DNA from: Misgurnus anguillicaudatus
Lineage: Eukaryota; Chordata; Actinopteri; Cypriniformes; Cobitidae
Direction: 5' to 3'
Assembly (NCBI RefSeq): GCF_027580225.2
Contig: NC_073351.2
Span: 10,086,501 to 10,150,500 of the forward strand
Length of the DNA stretch: 64,000 bases
In this document: in pieces, positions 43,388 to 54,190 of the stretch
Layout of the letters: each line of letters opens with the position of its first letter
Numbering within the stretch: the first letter of the stretch is position 1
The notes under the pieces: generated by a model
Database searches by the model: none
What the model was told of the DNA's origin: nothing
The model's input: the letters and a program-made list of their open reading frames with translations, nothing else
Program-made: the position numbers and the translations under genes

Positions 43388-45435
43388 GTAGACTAGGCAG
43401 GAAGATAGACAGACAGACAGACAAACAGACATACAGACAGATTGGATGGATGGACTGACCTACAAACAGATAGGTAGACTAAGCAGACAGAAAAATTACA
43501 TGGATGGATGTATGGATTAATGGATGGATGGTCCATGGATGGATTGATGGATGGATGGATGGTTGATGGATGGATTGATGGATGGATGGATGGTTGATGG
43601 ATGGATAAATGGATGGACTGATGGGCAGACAGATAGGTAGACTAATCAAACAGACAGACAAATTACATGGATGGATGGATAAAATGATGAATGGATGGTC
43701 AATGGATGGATTGGTGGATGAATGGATGAATGGATAGTTGATGGATGGATAAATGGATGGACTGATGGGCAGACAGATAGATTGGTGGATGTATGGATGA
43801 TGAATTAACTGACCTACAAGCAAATAGGTAGACTAGGCAGACAGATAGATAGGCGAAAAACAAACCACGTGTATGTATGTATGTATGTATGTATGTATGT
43901 ATGGATGGATGGATGATGGATGGATAGATGGACAGACAGACAGACAAGCAGAAATACTGGCATATAAGTAGACTAGGCAGGCAGACAGACAAACAGATAG
44001 ATAGATAGATAGACATACAGACAGATTGGATGGAGCAGATAGGTAGACTAGGCAGACAGAAAAATTACATGGATGGATTGATGGATTAATGGATGGATGG
44101 ATGGATTGATGGATGGATGGATGGATTGAAGGATTAATGGGCAGACAGATAGGTAGACTAACCAAACAGACAAACAAATTACATGGATGGATGGATAGAT
44201 GGATTAAAGGATGAATGGATGGATTGGTGGATGGATGGATGGATGGATGGATAGTTGATAGATGGATGAATGGATGGACTGATGGGCATACAGATAGATT
44301 GGTGGATGTATGGATGATGAATTAACTGACCTACAAGCAAATAGGTAGACAAGGCAGACAGATAGATAGGCAGAAAAACAAACCACGTGTGTGTATGTAT
44401 GTATGTATGTATGGATGGATGGATGGATGGATGGATGATGGATGGATGGATAGATGGACAGACAGACAGACAGACAAGCAGAAATACTGGCATATAAGTA
44501 GACTAGGCAGGCAGACAGACAAACAAACAGATAGATAGATAGACATACAGACAGATTGGATGGAGCAGATAGGTAGACTAGGCAGACAGAAAAATTACAT
44601 GGATGGATTGATAGATTAATGGATGGATGGTCAATGGATGGATTAATGGATGTATGGATGGATGGATGGATGGATTGATGGGCAGACAGATAGGTAGACT
44701 AACCAAACAGACAAACAAATTACATGGATGGATGGATAGATGGATTAAAGGATGAATGGATGGTCGATGGATGGATGGATGGATAGTTGATAGATGGATG
44801 AATGGATGGACTGATGGGCATACAGATAGGTAGACTAGGCAGACAGATAAACTACATGTATGTATGGATGAATAGATGGATGGTGGATGTATGGATTAAC
44901 TGACCTACAAGCAAATGGATAGACAAGGCAGACAGATAGATAGGCAGAAAAACAAACTACATGTATATATGTATGTATGTATGTATGTATGGATAGATGG
45001 ATGGATGGATGGATAGATGATGGATGGACAGACGGACAGAGAAGCAGACAGACTGGCATATAAGTAGACTAGGCATGCAGACAGACAAGCAGATAGATAG
45101 ACATACAGACAGATTGGACATAGGTAGACTAGGCAGACAGAAAAATTACATGGATGGATTGATGGATGGATGGATGGTTGATGGATGGATAAATGGATGG
45201 ATTGATGGGCAGACAGATAGGTAGACTAAGCAGACAGACAGACACATTAAATAGATGAAAGGATGGATTGATGGATGGATGGACTGATGGGCATACAGAG
45301 TGGTAGACTAGGCAGACAGACAGACAGATAGACAGACAAATTACCTATATGGATTGATGGATGGATGAAAAGACAGACAGATAGGAAGACAGACAGACAT
45401 ACAGATTACTGTACATAAATGGATGGACAGATACA
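43388..45435. repeat. Tetranucleotide array with higher-order period of about 0.53-0.57 kb
   Basis: Units of GATG, GACA, GATA and GTAT form blocks. The 27-bp landmark AGGTAGACTA(A/G)GCAGACAG followed by AAAAATTACATGG recurs at 43472, 44041, 44571 and 45122, spacings of 569, 530 and 551 bp. Between landmarks the block order is largely conserved: GGATGG tract, ATTGATGGGCAGACAG, AAACAAACCACGTGT, GTATGTATG, GGATGG, then CAAGCAGAAATACTGGCATA. It is a compound satellite-like array built by duplication of a half-kb unit. The many minus-strand ORFs of Ser-Ile-His-Pro type are artefacts. Confidence 0.88.
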
Positions 45436-46830
45436 CAGATGTGAGATCATCTTGACTGCTGGTACAAGGCCTGTATGATCCATCAAGCACACACTCAGCA
45501 GAGTAGCCTACACACACTCATCTTCAAGAGAATACGTTTCAAGGTGGAAGTCAGTTGTAAATGTTTTCTGACCTGAGGTAAGTGAGCTGGATTATTCTGC
45601 TGGGTTTTGGCCCGAGCACAAGGCCTCTGCCTTTCTCCCACCAGGGCCTCCTGGTGGTTGGGTAATTAAAGGACACCAGCAGTCGCATCTCCATGGTAAT
45701 TTTGGCAAATCCGGACAGAGAGGCCAGAGCCACGGGCTCCACTAATCCTGTTTGAGACCATCAGGAGCCGCGGCCGCCCCAGCCGGAAGACTTACAAAAC
45801 CCTGTGGAGAGAGGGAGGGATTGACAGACTGAGAAAAAGAGAAAGAATCGGAGGGATTTTGCGGTTTTCTATTCTCCCCTTTGTTCAAAATAACTTTGAA
45901 ACACATGGAATTTTCCTGGAAAATGCACAATACAATGTACGAAAAATGCTATGCTGTAGAAATAAATTTATGTTCAGCGTGAAAGAATGTATTTAATCTT
46001 TACCTATTCTTCAAAATGACACTTGGGAGAAAGAATTGATCAAAAAGTATTTCTGGTCCTGTGAGCGTTTGGGTTGAGCCATGATGCGTTTGTCATCTTT
46101 GTGACAACTGGGTTTAAGTAAGGTCCAGTGAAATCCTGCAGTACTACACCCAACAGTACATTTTTAAGTGGTTAAATGGCTCTTTTAGCGCAATATAAAC
46201 GGTTCTGGCCTCTCCCAAAGGTCTTTAATAGAGACTCATTCCTATTACACTACATGCTGTATAAACACAGTACAGGTTGCCCTTCACAGTGCATCCTCTT
46301 GCCTCATTTGACCCCGGTAAACCCCAGCATTTCTCAACAATTTTCTTTCACCCTTCTGTTGTTTTTTTCAACAACTCCCTCAAACCCTTATGTGTGCTGC
46401 TCTTTCTTCTTAACAAGGTTGGACTTATTGAACAGGGCTCTGAATAAAACACACATGCACACATCCTAATCCTTCATATCGGGTGTATAAACTCAATGAA
46501 TAGAGCCCAGTGGTTGTCCCCCTTCCCGGACCGTCCCCTTCATCAGGGCTGCTATCAGGGGTTCCACACAGGCCCGGTTCGTTCCCAAGCCCCCTGATCC
46601 AGCTTGCCAATCCAATCAAGCCCTCATTAAAGCACACAGCGGGGAGGTCAGGACCAGAGCTTACTACGCATTCACACACATCTACTCACCGACAGGGGTC
46701 AAGCTCAGACACACTTACACACAACTCCACACACTTATGTACAACCACAAATACATATAGTGCTTATAGACTTCTATTGTTTTTGTGGCTGACTGATGCT
46801 GACTACACAAACCCGGTGACCTCCTTGGAT
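45436..46830. other. No gene; candidate unique non-coding blocks
   Basis: About 45560-45800 and 46490-46690 are GC-richer, repeat-free and contain no ORF with a recognisable domain. The longest ORF (159 codons, 46510-46989, plus) is Ser/Thr/Pro/His-rich, runs into a repeat at 46836 and is opposed by an 84-codon minus ORF. Such blocks are good candidates for conserved non-coding elements, to be tested by alignment. Confidence 0.35.
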
Positions 46831-46835
46831 TTAAA

Positions 46836-47011
46836 GGTGCAATGTTTACATTTTAGGAGGATCTACATTTTTGCTCACACCTACAAAGTGGCAATTTTAA
46901 CATGTTATAATAAATTATCTATATGCTATTTTGAGCTAAAGCTTCACATACATACTATTGGGACACCAAAGATTTATTTTACATCTTAAAAAAATCTTGT
47001 GAAAAGTCCCC
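46836..47011 (+). repeat. Fused fragments of two TTAA-type MITEs
   Basis: TTTAAAGGTGCAATGTTTAC (about 46833-46852) is the start of one fish MITE. From about 46893 the sequence matches the right part of the 11960-12371 element (ATGTTATAATAAATTATCTA, CCAAAGATTTATTTTACATC, AATCTTGTGAAAAGTCCCCT). The terminal TTAA is lost. Confidence 0.65.
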
Positions 47012-48673
47012 TGGGACTGGGCAAGCACTGGGACTTGGTAATATTTGACTAAACTGTACACCGGCTTTGGCATAAGGGTTTACAGTAAAAACGCAGTCAT
47101 ATTTATGCACCTGTACCCACACATACACAGTTAGAACAAAACAGAAAAAATATATTTGTTGACACATATCTGACGCGCCTACTCGGATTTGCGTAATTTA
47201 CAGGCACACCAGCCAAACATTATGACATGCCATATTTTCCATTATGTGATGTTCCCTTCGGGCGGACCAACAGAGTGTCGCAGCGCGGGTCTGAAACATT
47301 ACAGCATACAAGATCATCTCAATATGAGTAAACACACAGAGGGGAGAATATGGACAGAGATGTGTGTACAAGGACCAAAAGATGAACAAAGAGATGATAA
47401 CTATAAAAAGCATTCGACATGTGGTATTAGACAGAATAAATGTTTGGGGTGTGAAGGGGCAGGGCGGAGGCTCAGCAGACAGGAAGGCGGAGGAGTCTGC
47501 AGTATTGCTGCTAGATGGAGGAGTCTTGCGCCCAGGCCGTCAATCTGCCAGTGTAAATATCTTTAGCCCATTCCACTTTTCCACCCAAATACCTTCCAGA
47601 CACCTCACACCAACACTCTGCCACCATTTAGTCACACATATTCACTAGGATGGTAAATGGGTGTGTTTCTGTAGCTCGGCTGGCATTACAAAAAGGTCAT
47701 GGGTAATGTACGATCCCAGGTAACACACATACTGATACATATAGATTGTATCGTATTGCACAGTAGGTCATTTGGATATAAACATCTGCTAAATGCATGA
47801 ATACAAATGAGATGGGGCATACTAGTGGACGACTCAATGAAATAAATTTGCCTTTTTCTTCAGCATCCTCCTCATAAATATATATGGATATAAAGAACGT
47901 GTTTGCAGATAAAAATGAATAGCTCATGAGACTTTCATAAGTCCTTGTCTTTTAGGTATTAAGTGTAAATAAAGGGAATAAATTATGAGCTTTAGTCCAA
48001 TTTAAAAATGTTATTAGATAGAAATTACATATCCCCCTCAAACAAGAAGTGCCATCAATATTTTGGCACATCACGGTTCACTTGGGTTTTAGTCTATTGT
48101 GCAACTTTTCGGAGTATGCCAGCAAACAGATGACCTCAAAACTAATAAGAATGAACTGAAAGCAGCAAAATTCTTGTTCCTTAAGGGGATCTCATTTGTC
48201 TTGCACTTTTTTGTTTGGGAGGAGATAAAATAACACTCAATGTCAGAAAGAAATGATGAACATTTAATTGAGCCAGTGTTGACTTTGCTTGAGGTGAGGG
48301 TGGTGTGTGAAGACTATCCATGCGAGGAGGACAGTTGATTTATTGTACATGACTATATTGGATTTGCCAAAATACCCAGAATTCTTTGCTACATGTTTTT
48401 ATTTTCTGGATAGTGAGTTCATGAAATCAAAATAAAGTCATTTGTATATATTATTTTATGCGAATTTGGCGTGCTGTCCAGGGAAGGCTCCGAGCTCGGA
48501 AATTTGGCCCGAACCCAGAGTACTAATGGAGGGATGCTGTGAAACTTTGCGGGATAAAGATAAGAGACAGCTTTATATTCCGGCTTCCTCTTGCACTGAT
48601 TGGTTGATTACCTCACAAATTTTTTAAAATAAAACTTAATTAAAACAATACAGTTCATTATGTAAGGTCTTTA
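47012..48673. other. No gene recognised
   Basis: ORFs at 47189-47566 (125 codons) and 47364-47648 (94 codons), both plus and overlapping in different frames, show no recognised domain. About 48465-48600 (GCTGTCCAGGGAAGGCTCCG, AATTTGGCCCGAACCCAGAG) looks like a dispersed repeat, from memory only. Confidence 0.35.
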
Positions 48674-48675
48674 TA

Positions 48676-49773
48676 AACTCCCCTAAAGGATTATTAGGAA
48701 CACCTGTTCAATTTCTCATTAATGCAATTATCTAATCAACCAATCATATGGCAGTTGCCTCAATGCATTTAGGAGTGTGGCCCTGGTAAAGACAATCTCC
48801 TGAACTCCAAACTGTATGTCAGAATGAGAAAGAAAGGTGATTTAAGCAATTTTGAGCGTGGCATGGTTGTTGGTGCCAGACGGGCTGGTCTAAATGCCTT
48901 GTTGATGCTAGAGGTCAGAGGAGAATGAGCCGACTGGTTCAAGCTGATAGAAGAGCAACTTTGACTGAAATAACCTCTCATTACAACGAGGTATGCAGCA
49001 AAGCATTTGTGAAGCCACAACACGCACAACCTTGAGGCGGATGGGCTACAACAGCAGAAGACCCCACCGGGTACCACTCATCTCAACTACAAATAGGAAA
49101 AAGAGGCTACAATTTGCACAAGCTCACCAAAATTGGACAGTTGAAGACTGGATAAATGTTGCCTGGTCTGATGAGTCTCGATTTCTGTTGAGACATTCAG
49201 ATTGTAGAGTCAGAATTTGGCGTAAACAGAATGAGAACATGGATCCATCATGTCTTGTTACCACTATGCAGGCTGATAGTGGTGGTGTAATGGTGTGGGG
49301 GATGTTTTCTTGGCACACTTTAGGCCTCTTAGTGCAAATTGGGCATCATTTAAATGCCACGGCCTACCTGAGCATTGTTTCTGACCATGTCCATCCCTTT
49401 ATGACCAGCTTATCCTCTGATGGCTACTTCCAGCAGGATAATGCACCATGTCACAAAGCTTGAATCATTTCAAATTGGTTTCTTGAACATTACAATGAGT
49501 TCCCTGTACTAAAATGGCCCCCAGTCACCAAATCTAAACCCAATAGAGCATCTTTGGGATGTGGTGGAACAGGAGCTTCGTGCCCTGGATGTGCATCCCA
49601 CAAATCTCCATCAATTGCAAGATGCTATCCTATCAATATGGGCCAACATTTCTAAAGAATTTGCTTTCAGCACCTTGTTGAATCAATGCAACGTAGAATT
49701 AAGGCAGTTCTGAAGGTGAAAGGGGGTCAAAACATTATTAGAATGGTGTTCCTAATAATCCTTTAGGTGAGTG
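48676..49773 (+). mobile_element. Tc1-family transposon, copy 1 (1098 bp)
   Basis: TA lies outside both ends (48674-48675 and 49774-49775). The left end AACTCCCCTAAAGGATTATT is a decayed form of the CACTCACCTAAAGG end seen in copy 2. The right end is AATAATCCTTTAGGTGAGTG. GGAACACCTGTTCAATTTCT follows the left repeat. Copy 2 (58643-59839) is 99 bp longer, and most of the difference is one internal deletion near 48895-48900 in the transposase gene. Confidence 0.93.
48824..49730 (+). pseudogene. Tc1 transposase, copy 1, broken
   Basis: ATG 48824 gives MRKKGDLSNFERGMVVGARR, the first helix-turn-helix. An internal deletion then removes the second half of that domain, and the frame shifts near 48900. 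A second open stretch (48993-49463, 156 codons) starts MQQSICEATTRTTLRRMGYN (second HTH), has the linker RRPHRVPLI, WSDESRF with the first catalytic Asp, GGVMVWGMFSWHTLG, and QQDNAPCHKA with the second. It ends at TGA 49462, where copy-type comparison suggests a CGA codon mutated at CpG. A further frameshift near 49520 follows, just before the SPDLNPIEHLW-type motif carrying the third acidic residue. At least three lesions, so inactive. Confidence 0.88.
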
Positions 49774-49775
49774 TA

Positions 49776-52431
49776 CACCTCTGATAATATAGTTATGTTA
49801 TATTGCATTTCTGTCAAGTGATCCTTCTAAAGTCCCAGATTGCAAAATTTTTGAGGGGAACTGTACATTTACAGTAAACCTAAAATAAGTCTCACACTTA
49901 CCCGTTATCACAGTTTATCTACTCAGTCGTCCGATCCGGGGTGGAGAGGATGTGTGTTTATCAGGGTGAAAGGTCACACCTCTCCAGCGCATTCCTGCAG
50001 AAATCCCAAAATCAATGGCCATGAAATTAATTTCTCACATGGCTGGATGTGCATCTACTAATCATAACCTGGACTGACAATTCAGCCTCCGGTGCCTCTC
50101 TATCACGGCATTTATTCTTCCATCCACCTGCCCCGCACAACTCCACCGCAGCCCCCGAGAACTCATTACACGAGCCAGACCCCCTCTATACTTCATTAGC
50201 CTTCATGAAGAAAAAAACAATTGAGAACGCCAACTATGATTACTGTAATGGCTGTAAGGCGGCTGGTGACCCGGTTCTCCACTACAACCCTTACAGACAC
50301 ACACACAGACTAGTGCTGGGAGGAGCCCAGCCGGATATGATTTCAAGAGTAATGACCAGTCTGTGGGGATGATTAGGTAAGAAATAAAGGGGGGGATAGA
50401 GAAAAGCAAGAAGATATATAAAGAAAGAGAGATAAATGCTGTAAATGTACGTTGTTCACTGTTAGTTCAAGTTATTATTGAGTGTGGACGGCATAGCTAA
50501 AAGAATTTGATTTTCAAACAATTCAGGAATGCATCCAGGTGGTTGGAAGGGAAGGATTGTAAAATGACATTTTGATGAAAGATGCTAAAGTTTTAGAAAA
50601 CCTGGACTGATGACAAATCCACAATAAGACCAGAATGTCTCTTAATAAGAAATTAATTTGATGTCATCCATTTAATGCACTTTCAATATCACTGCTGTCT
50701 AGCAGAAACGATTTATAATAAAGATTGTATTTTTTATGGCTTGAGAAAAACAAAAAGAAATCCAGGGTCACTCAAGTTGTCTCCTCTCAGGGGCCCTGTT
50801 TTCTCTCGAACTGTAAGCAAGGGGCCCACTAAAGCCCTCCAGTTCATCATACTCTACAAGCGTCTGGCGCTAAAAGTGCTTGCCAAAGAGAACCAGCAAA
50901 CGTAAGGGAGGAAGAGAGTGATAAATGTGCACAGTTCAGCAAATGGCTGAATTAGAGGTATGGCTGATTGCTGTAATTTACTGTAAGTTCTGCCAGGGCA
51001 CAGAGTCCATCTGCGGTGGTTAATCTTACTAGGGGTTAAGGGGGTGAGTGCATGGAGAAAAGGCCTCTGGGCACCGGGTTTCGCTGTGGGTTATTTGGGC
51101 CCCTCTCTGACTCCGGGTCCTATAGCGTGCCTCCAAACGGGATCGGCCTGAGCCTGCGGAAGAACATGCTTTCTGGCACCCCAAACCCGCTGGATTAATG
51201 CCGATTGTTTGGGAATGACTGTAAGCTCTGGACCACACAAGAAGAGGGAAAGACCTCTCTTGCGAGAGAGAGAAAGAGAGAGAGACAGTCAGGACAACTG
51301 CATTGAGTTACACCAGATCTCCATTTACCCCCATTCTGCTGGTTTTCATCTACAGTAACTCTGTTCTCTGTTTATTGGAAAAATGCAATATCATTACAGT
51401 AATATTCACCCAGAAAGAACAAAACAAAAAATAAGTCTTTATTTACGCTGCCCCTGAAAGCTTTGTGCTAAGGGAGTACAAATGGAGACAAAACCATTTT
51501 TGTTACCTATACGTCCATTTTAGAGGAGGAAATGAAGATTACCTTTGTTTACTATAAACACATTCCTCACTTAAAGCTAAAAGACTTACCAAAGTCATAC
51601 AGACAACATCTACGGCGATTTTTTTAAACCTGACAGACGTATTTATTTACTATAAGCCTAAAACTCTCCCTTTGTGTTCCACAGGAAAAATACAATATGA
51701 TTGTGAGTTAATGATGACACAATGTTTATTTTGGGGTGCCCAGTCTCTTAAACAGCGCACCCTTTACTTGTTGTGGGAGGTCTGAGAACCATGGAGATTG
51801 TTAGCAAAAACATGTGCACGCTTATTGACTCACATCATTGCTTCACACACGCACACACAACAGCTAAAATTGTAGGGTCCAGAGGGCACGGGAGTAGCGC
51901 TGTATCCTGTAGTAGAGATATTCTCATCTAACCGATGGGGTTAATTAGAGAGAGCAACACACAAACATGTTTACAAAGCGGTGAAGAAATGCTGTTACAG
52001 ACAGATTGTGTGATGATGGGTGAAGAGAGACAGTGGGTGGATGAGTCAGTCTCTACAATACTGAGATGGCAGCAAAACAATCAAATACAGGAGGCAGACA
52101 AACAAAAGATGCATGAGAGAAAGAGAGAGAGAGAAAGAGAAAGAGAAAGAGAGAGAGACTGAGAGAAACAGATAAAAACATCAAGACTGATCCTATTTAC
52201 TTTATGAATACATTATTGTGGTTTCATGGTGCATTTTTCATTGCATGTTATTCCAAAGGAAAGTACAACAATGACTACAGTATATAACTAAGATGAATGA
52301 CTTTCTTTTTTTGGGTGATGTCAGTATTGATTTTACATTTTCAGCCTCTCCTCTGTAACCCCATTGGTTTCATTCACGTCTGTTCAACCAACAAGTTGGA
52401 TTGTGAAGATAGCAATCTCCGAGTTGGGGTA
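49776..52431. other. No gene; candidate unique non-coding blocks
   Basis: About 49920-50380, 50750-50910 and 51000-51250 are repeat-free and GC-richer. The 107-codon ORF at 50049-50372 and 76-codon ORF at 50675-50905 (plus) have no recognisable domain, no matching splice context that I trust, and are opposed by minus ORFs. (AG)n tracts lie at about 51264-51285 and 52114-52168. Confidence 0.35.
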
Positions 52432-53470
52432 TAGGGAATTAATAATTCAGATAGATAATCAGGAGCCAAACCATGCACTGCTTATATGTCAGCATCATAA
52501 TTTTAAAATCTACTCTGAATCGGACTTGGAGCCAGTGTGAGTACTCCAAGCCCGGAGTGATGTAATTGCAAGCCTTGGACCCAGTCAATATCCTGGCAGC
52601 CGAGTTCTGTACATATTGCAATTTATTGAGAGTGGATTTAGAGATTCCAGCTTCCATCCTAGAGATGACAAAAGAATTCATCAGCTTTTCAGCTACTGAA
52701 AAATGTAGTATAGGACGTAATCTTGCTATATTTCTAAAGAGAAAAAAGAATGACTTTACTGTACAAAAGAATCAAAAGAATCAAATGAGAGTCCAGCATC
52801 AAAAATAACTCCAAGATTCCTCACTTTAGCTTGAGTAGCCAAGACAGAACCATCAATAGTCAAAGATAAAAGAACCGTCTTAGGAAATTTGATGACGGGA
52901 GCCAATAAGCATAACTTCAGTTTTACCACTATTCAGACACAGAATTTTTTTTATTCATCCATTCCTTTATCTCAGAAACATAGTCAGAAAGAAAATCAAC
53001 ATCAAGATGTTCACCAGATTTTGAGTGTATATAAATCTGTGTATCGTCAGTATAAAAGTGATAATGGAGGCCAAGTGATCGTAACAATTGACCTAGTGGT
53101 GTCAGATAAATATTAAAGAGCAGAGGTCCCAAGACTGAGCCCTGTGGTACACCAGTGAAAACAAAGCTAATCACAGAACTGAAACTACCCATGGAAACAA
53201 CCTGAGAACATCCAGTGAGATAGGAATAAAACCACTTTAAAGCCATCCCAGACACACACAAATTTTGTTCAAGGCGGATGAGCAATAGACTATGATTCAC
53301 AGAATCAAAAGCTGCTCTTAGACCAAGAAAAATTAGAATGGAAATTACACCAAAGTCAGAAGCCATCAACAGATCATTGGTAACTTTGAACAAACCTGTT
53401 TCAGTACTGTGGAATTTACAAAAACCTGACTGAAATGGTTCTGGAGCACTTATTGTCCGATTCACGTTTT
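52432..53470 (-). pseudogene. L2/CR1-like LINE fragment: reverse transcriptase and C-terminus
   Basis: The minus-strand ORF 52929-53465 (178 codons) is a reverse-transcriptase core. It has FQSGFCKFHSTETGL, motif A reading IFLGLRAAFDSVNHSLLL, YLTGCSQVVSM, motif B FTGVPQGSVLGPLLFNIYL, and motif C HFYTDDTQIYI. Motif A has Gly where the catalytic Asp of F-x-D-L is expected, so the enzyme is dead. Motif C keeps its Asp pair. After a frameshift, 52439-52681 gives the conserved C-terminal LQYVQNSAARIL and HWLQVRFRVDFKIMMLTY block. The endonuclease and N-terminal part are missing (5' truncation at about 53470). It copied itself through RNA when active. Confidence 0.9.
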
Positions 53471-53489
53471 TAAATGTCCTTTGGTGTGT

Positions 53490-53940
53490 AAGTGTGTATT
53501 AGTACATGTTAACGATATGCAAAAGGTACAAACCCCAAAGTAAACAATGACGCGAGTTATCGTCTCCAGTGTAAATTTCTTTTCTTGGACAACAATAAAC
53601 ACACGGATTGTAGTCAACAGTTTACTTCCTGGGATTGGTGATGTAGTTAACTCCTGTTAGCATTGCATTGTGAGCGAATCTTTCAAACATGGTAAGGAGC
53701 ATCAAATTTACAGCTGATATCAGAGGTATTCAAGCCAATCACAACGTAAAGATTAGCTGGCCAATCAGGGACACAGCGCTTTTCAAATCCATGCATTTCA
53801 GGAAGAGAGTAAAATCTGGAGCTACAAAAATGTACGGTATGTGGAAAATTGTGTTTTTTGAAACATAAACCACACAAACACATTGTATTACCAAATACAT
53901 ACAATTTTAAAGTTTTTTTTAGCAATGAAATAGGTGCTCT
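53490..53940 (-). mobile_element. TTAA-type MITE, one end clear
   Basis: The end ATTTCATTGC/GCAATGAAAT then AGGTGCTCT stops at 53940, followed by TTAA (53941-53944). The interior (GATTAGCTGGCCAATCAGGG, GTTTACTTCCTGGGATTGGT) matches a cyprinid MITE I remember. The other end is not sharp, so the start is approximate. The 80-codon minus ORF is non-functional. Confidence 0.55.
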
Positions 53941-53984
53941 TTAAATAAATATCATTAAAATAATGTTTTCAACTTAAAGGCCTG

Positions 53985-54190
53985 GTTTCACAGACAAGGC
54001 CAGGACTAGGCCTTAATTAAATTAAGATGCTTAGGCATCTTTTATAAACATGCCGAATTTTTATCTTGCAACAATTAAATTAAGTAGTGAAAACAGATCC
54101 ACTAAATTATTTAATAGATTGTAGAACTTTAAATTTTTGGCATAATCACAGATAATTACCTAAATTAATTCAGCGCTGACATAACTGTAT
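53985..54190 (+). repeat. Copy of GACAGGG MITE family, left part
   Basis: It starts GGTTTCACAGACAAGGCCAG and continues GACTAGGCCTTAATTAAATT and TCTTTTATAAACATGCC. The right half has decayed. Confidence 0.65.

Noticed and set aside
43479..44546. Minus-strand ORFs of up to 114 codons with Ser-Ile-His-Pro repeats
   Set aside because: They are translations of the tetranucleotide array in several frames and carry no start, splice or domain evidence.
42788..45435. Possible CRISPR array
   Set aside because: Repeats are tetranucleotide units without regular spacers, and the sequence is from an animal genome.
46510..46989. 159-codon ORF on the plus strand
   Set aside because: No recognisable domain; low-complexity Ser/Thr/Pro/His composition; it runs into a dispersed repeat at 46836 and is opposed by another ORF. 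It is probably chance.
50675..50905. Possible coding exon (76 codons, plus)
   Set aside because: Even composition and an open frame, but no recognised protein motif and no convincing splice acceptor. Kept only as part of a candidate non-coding block.
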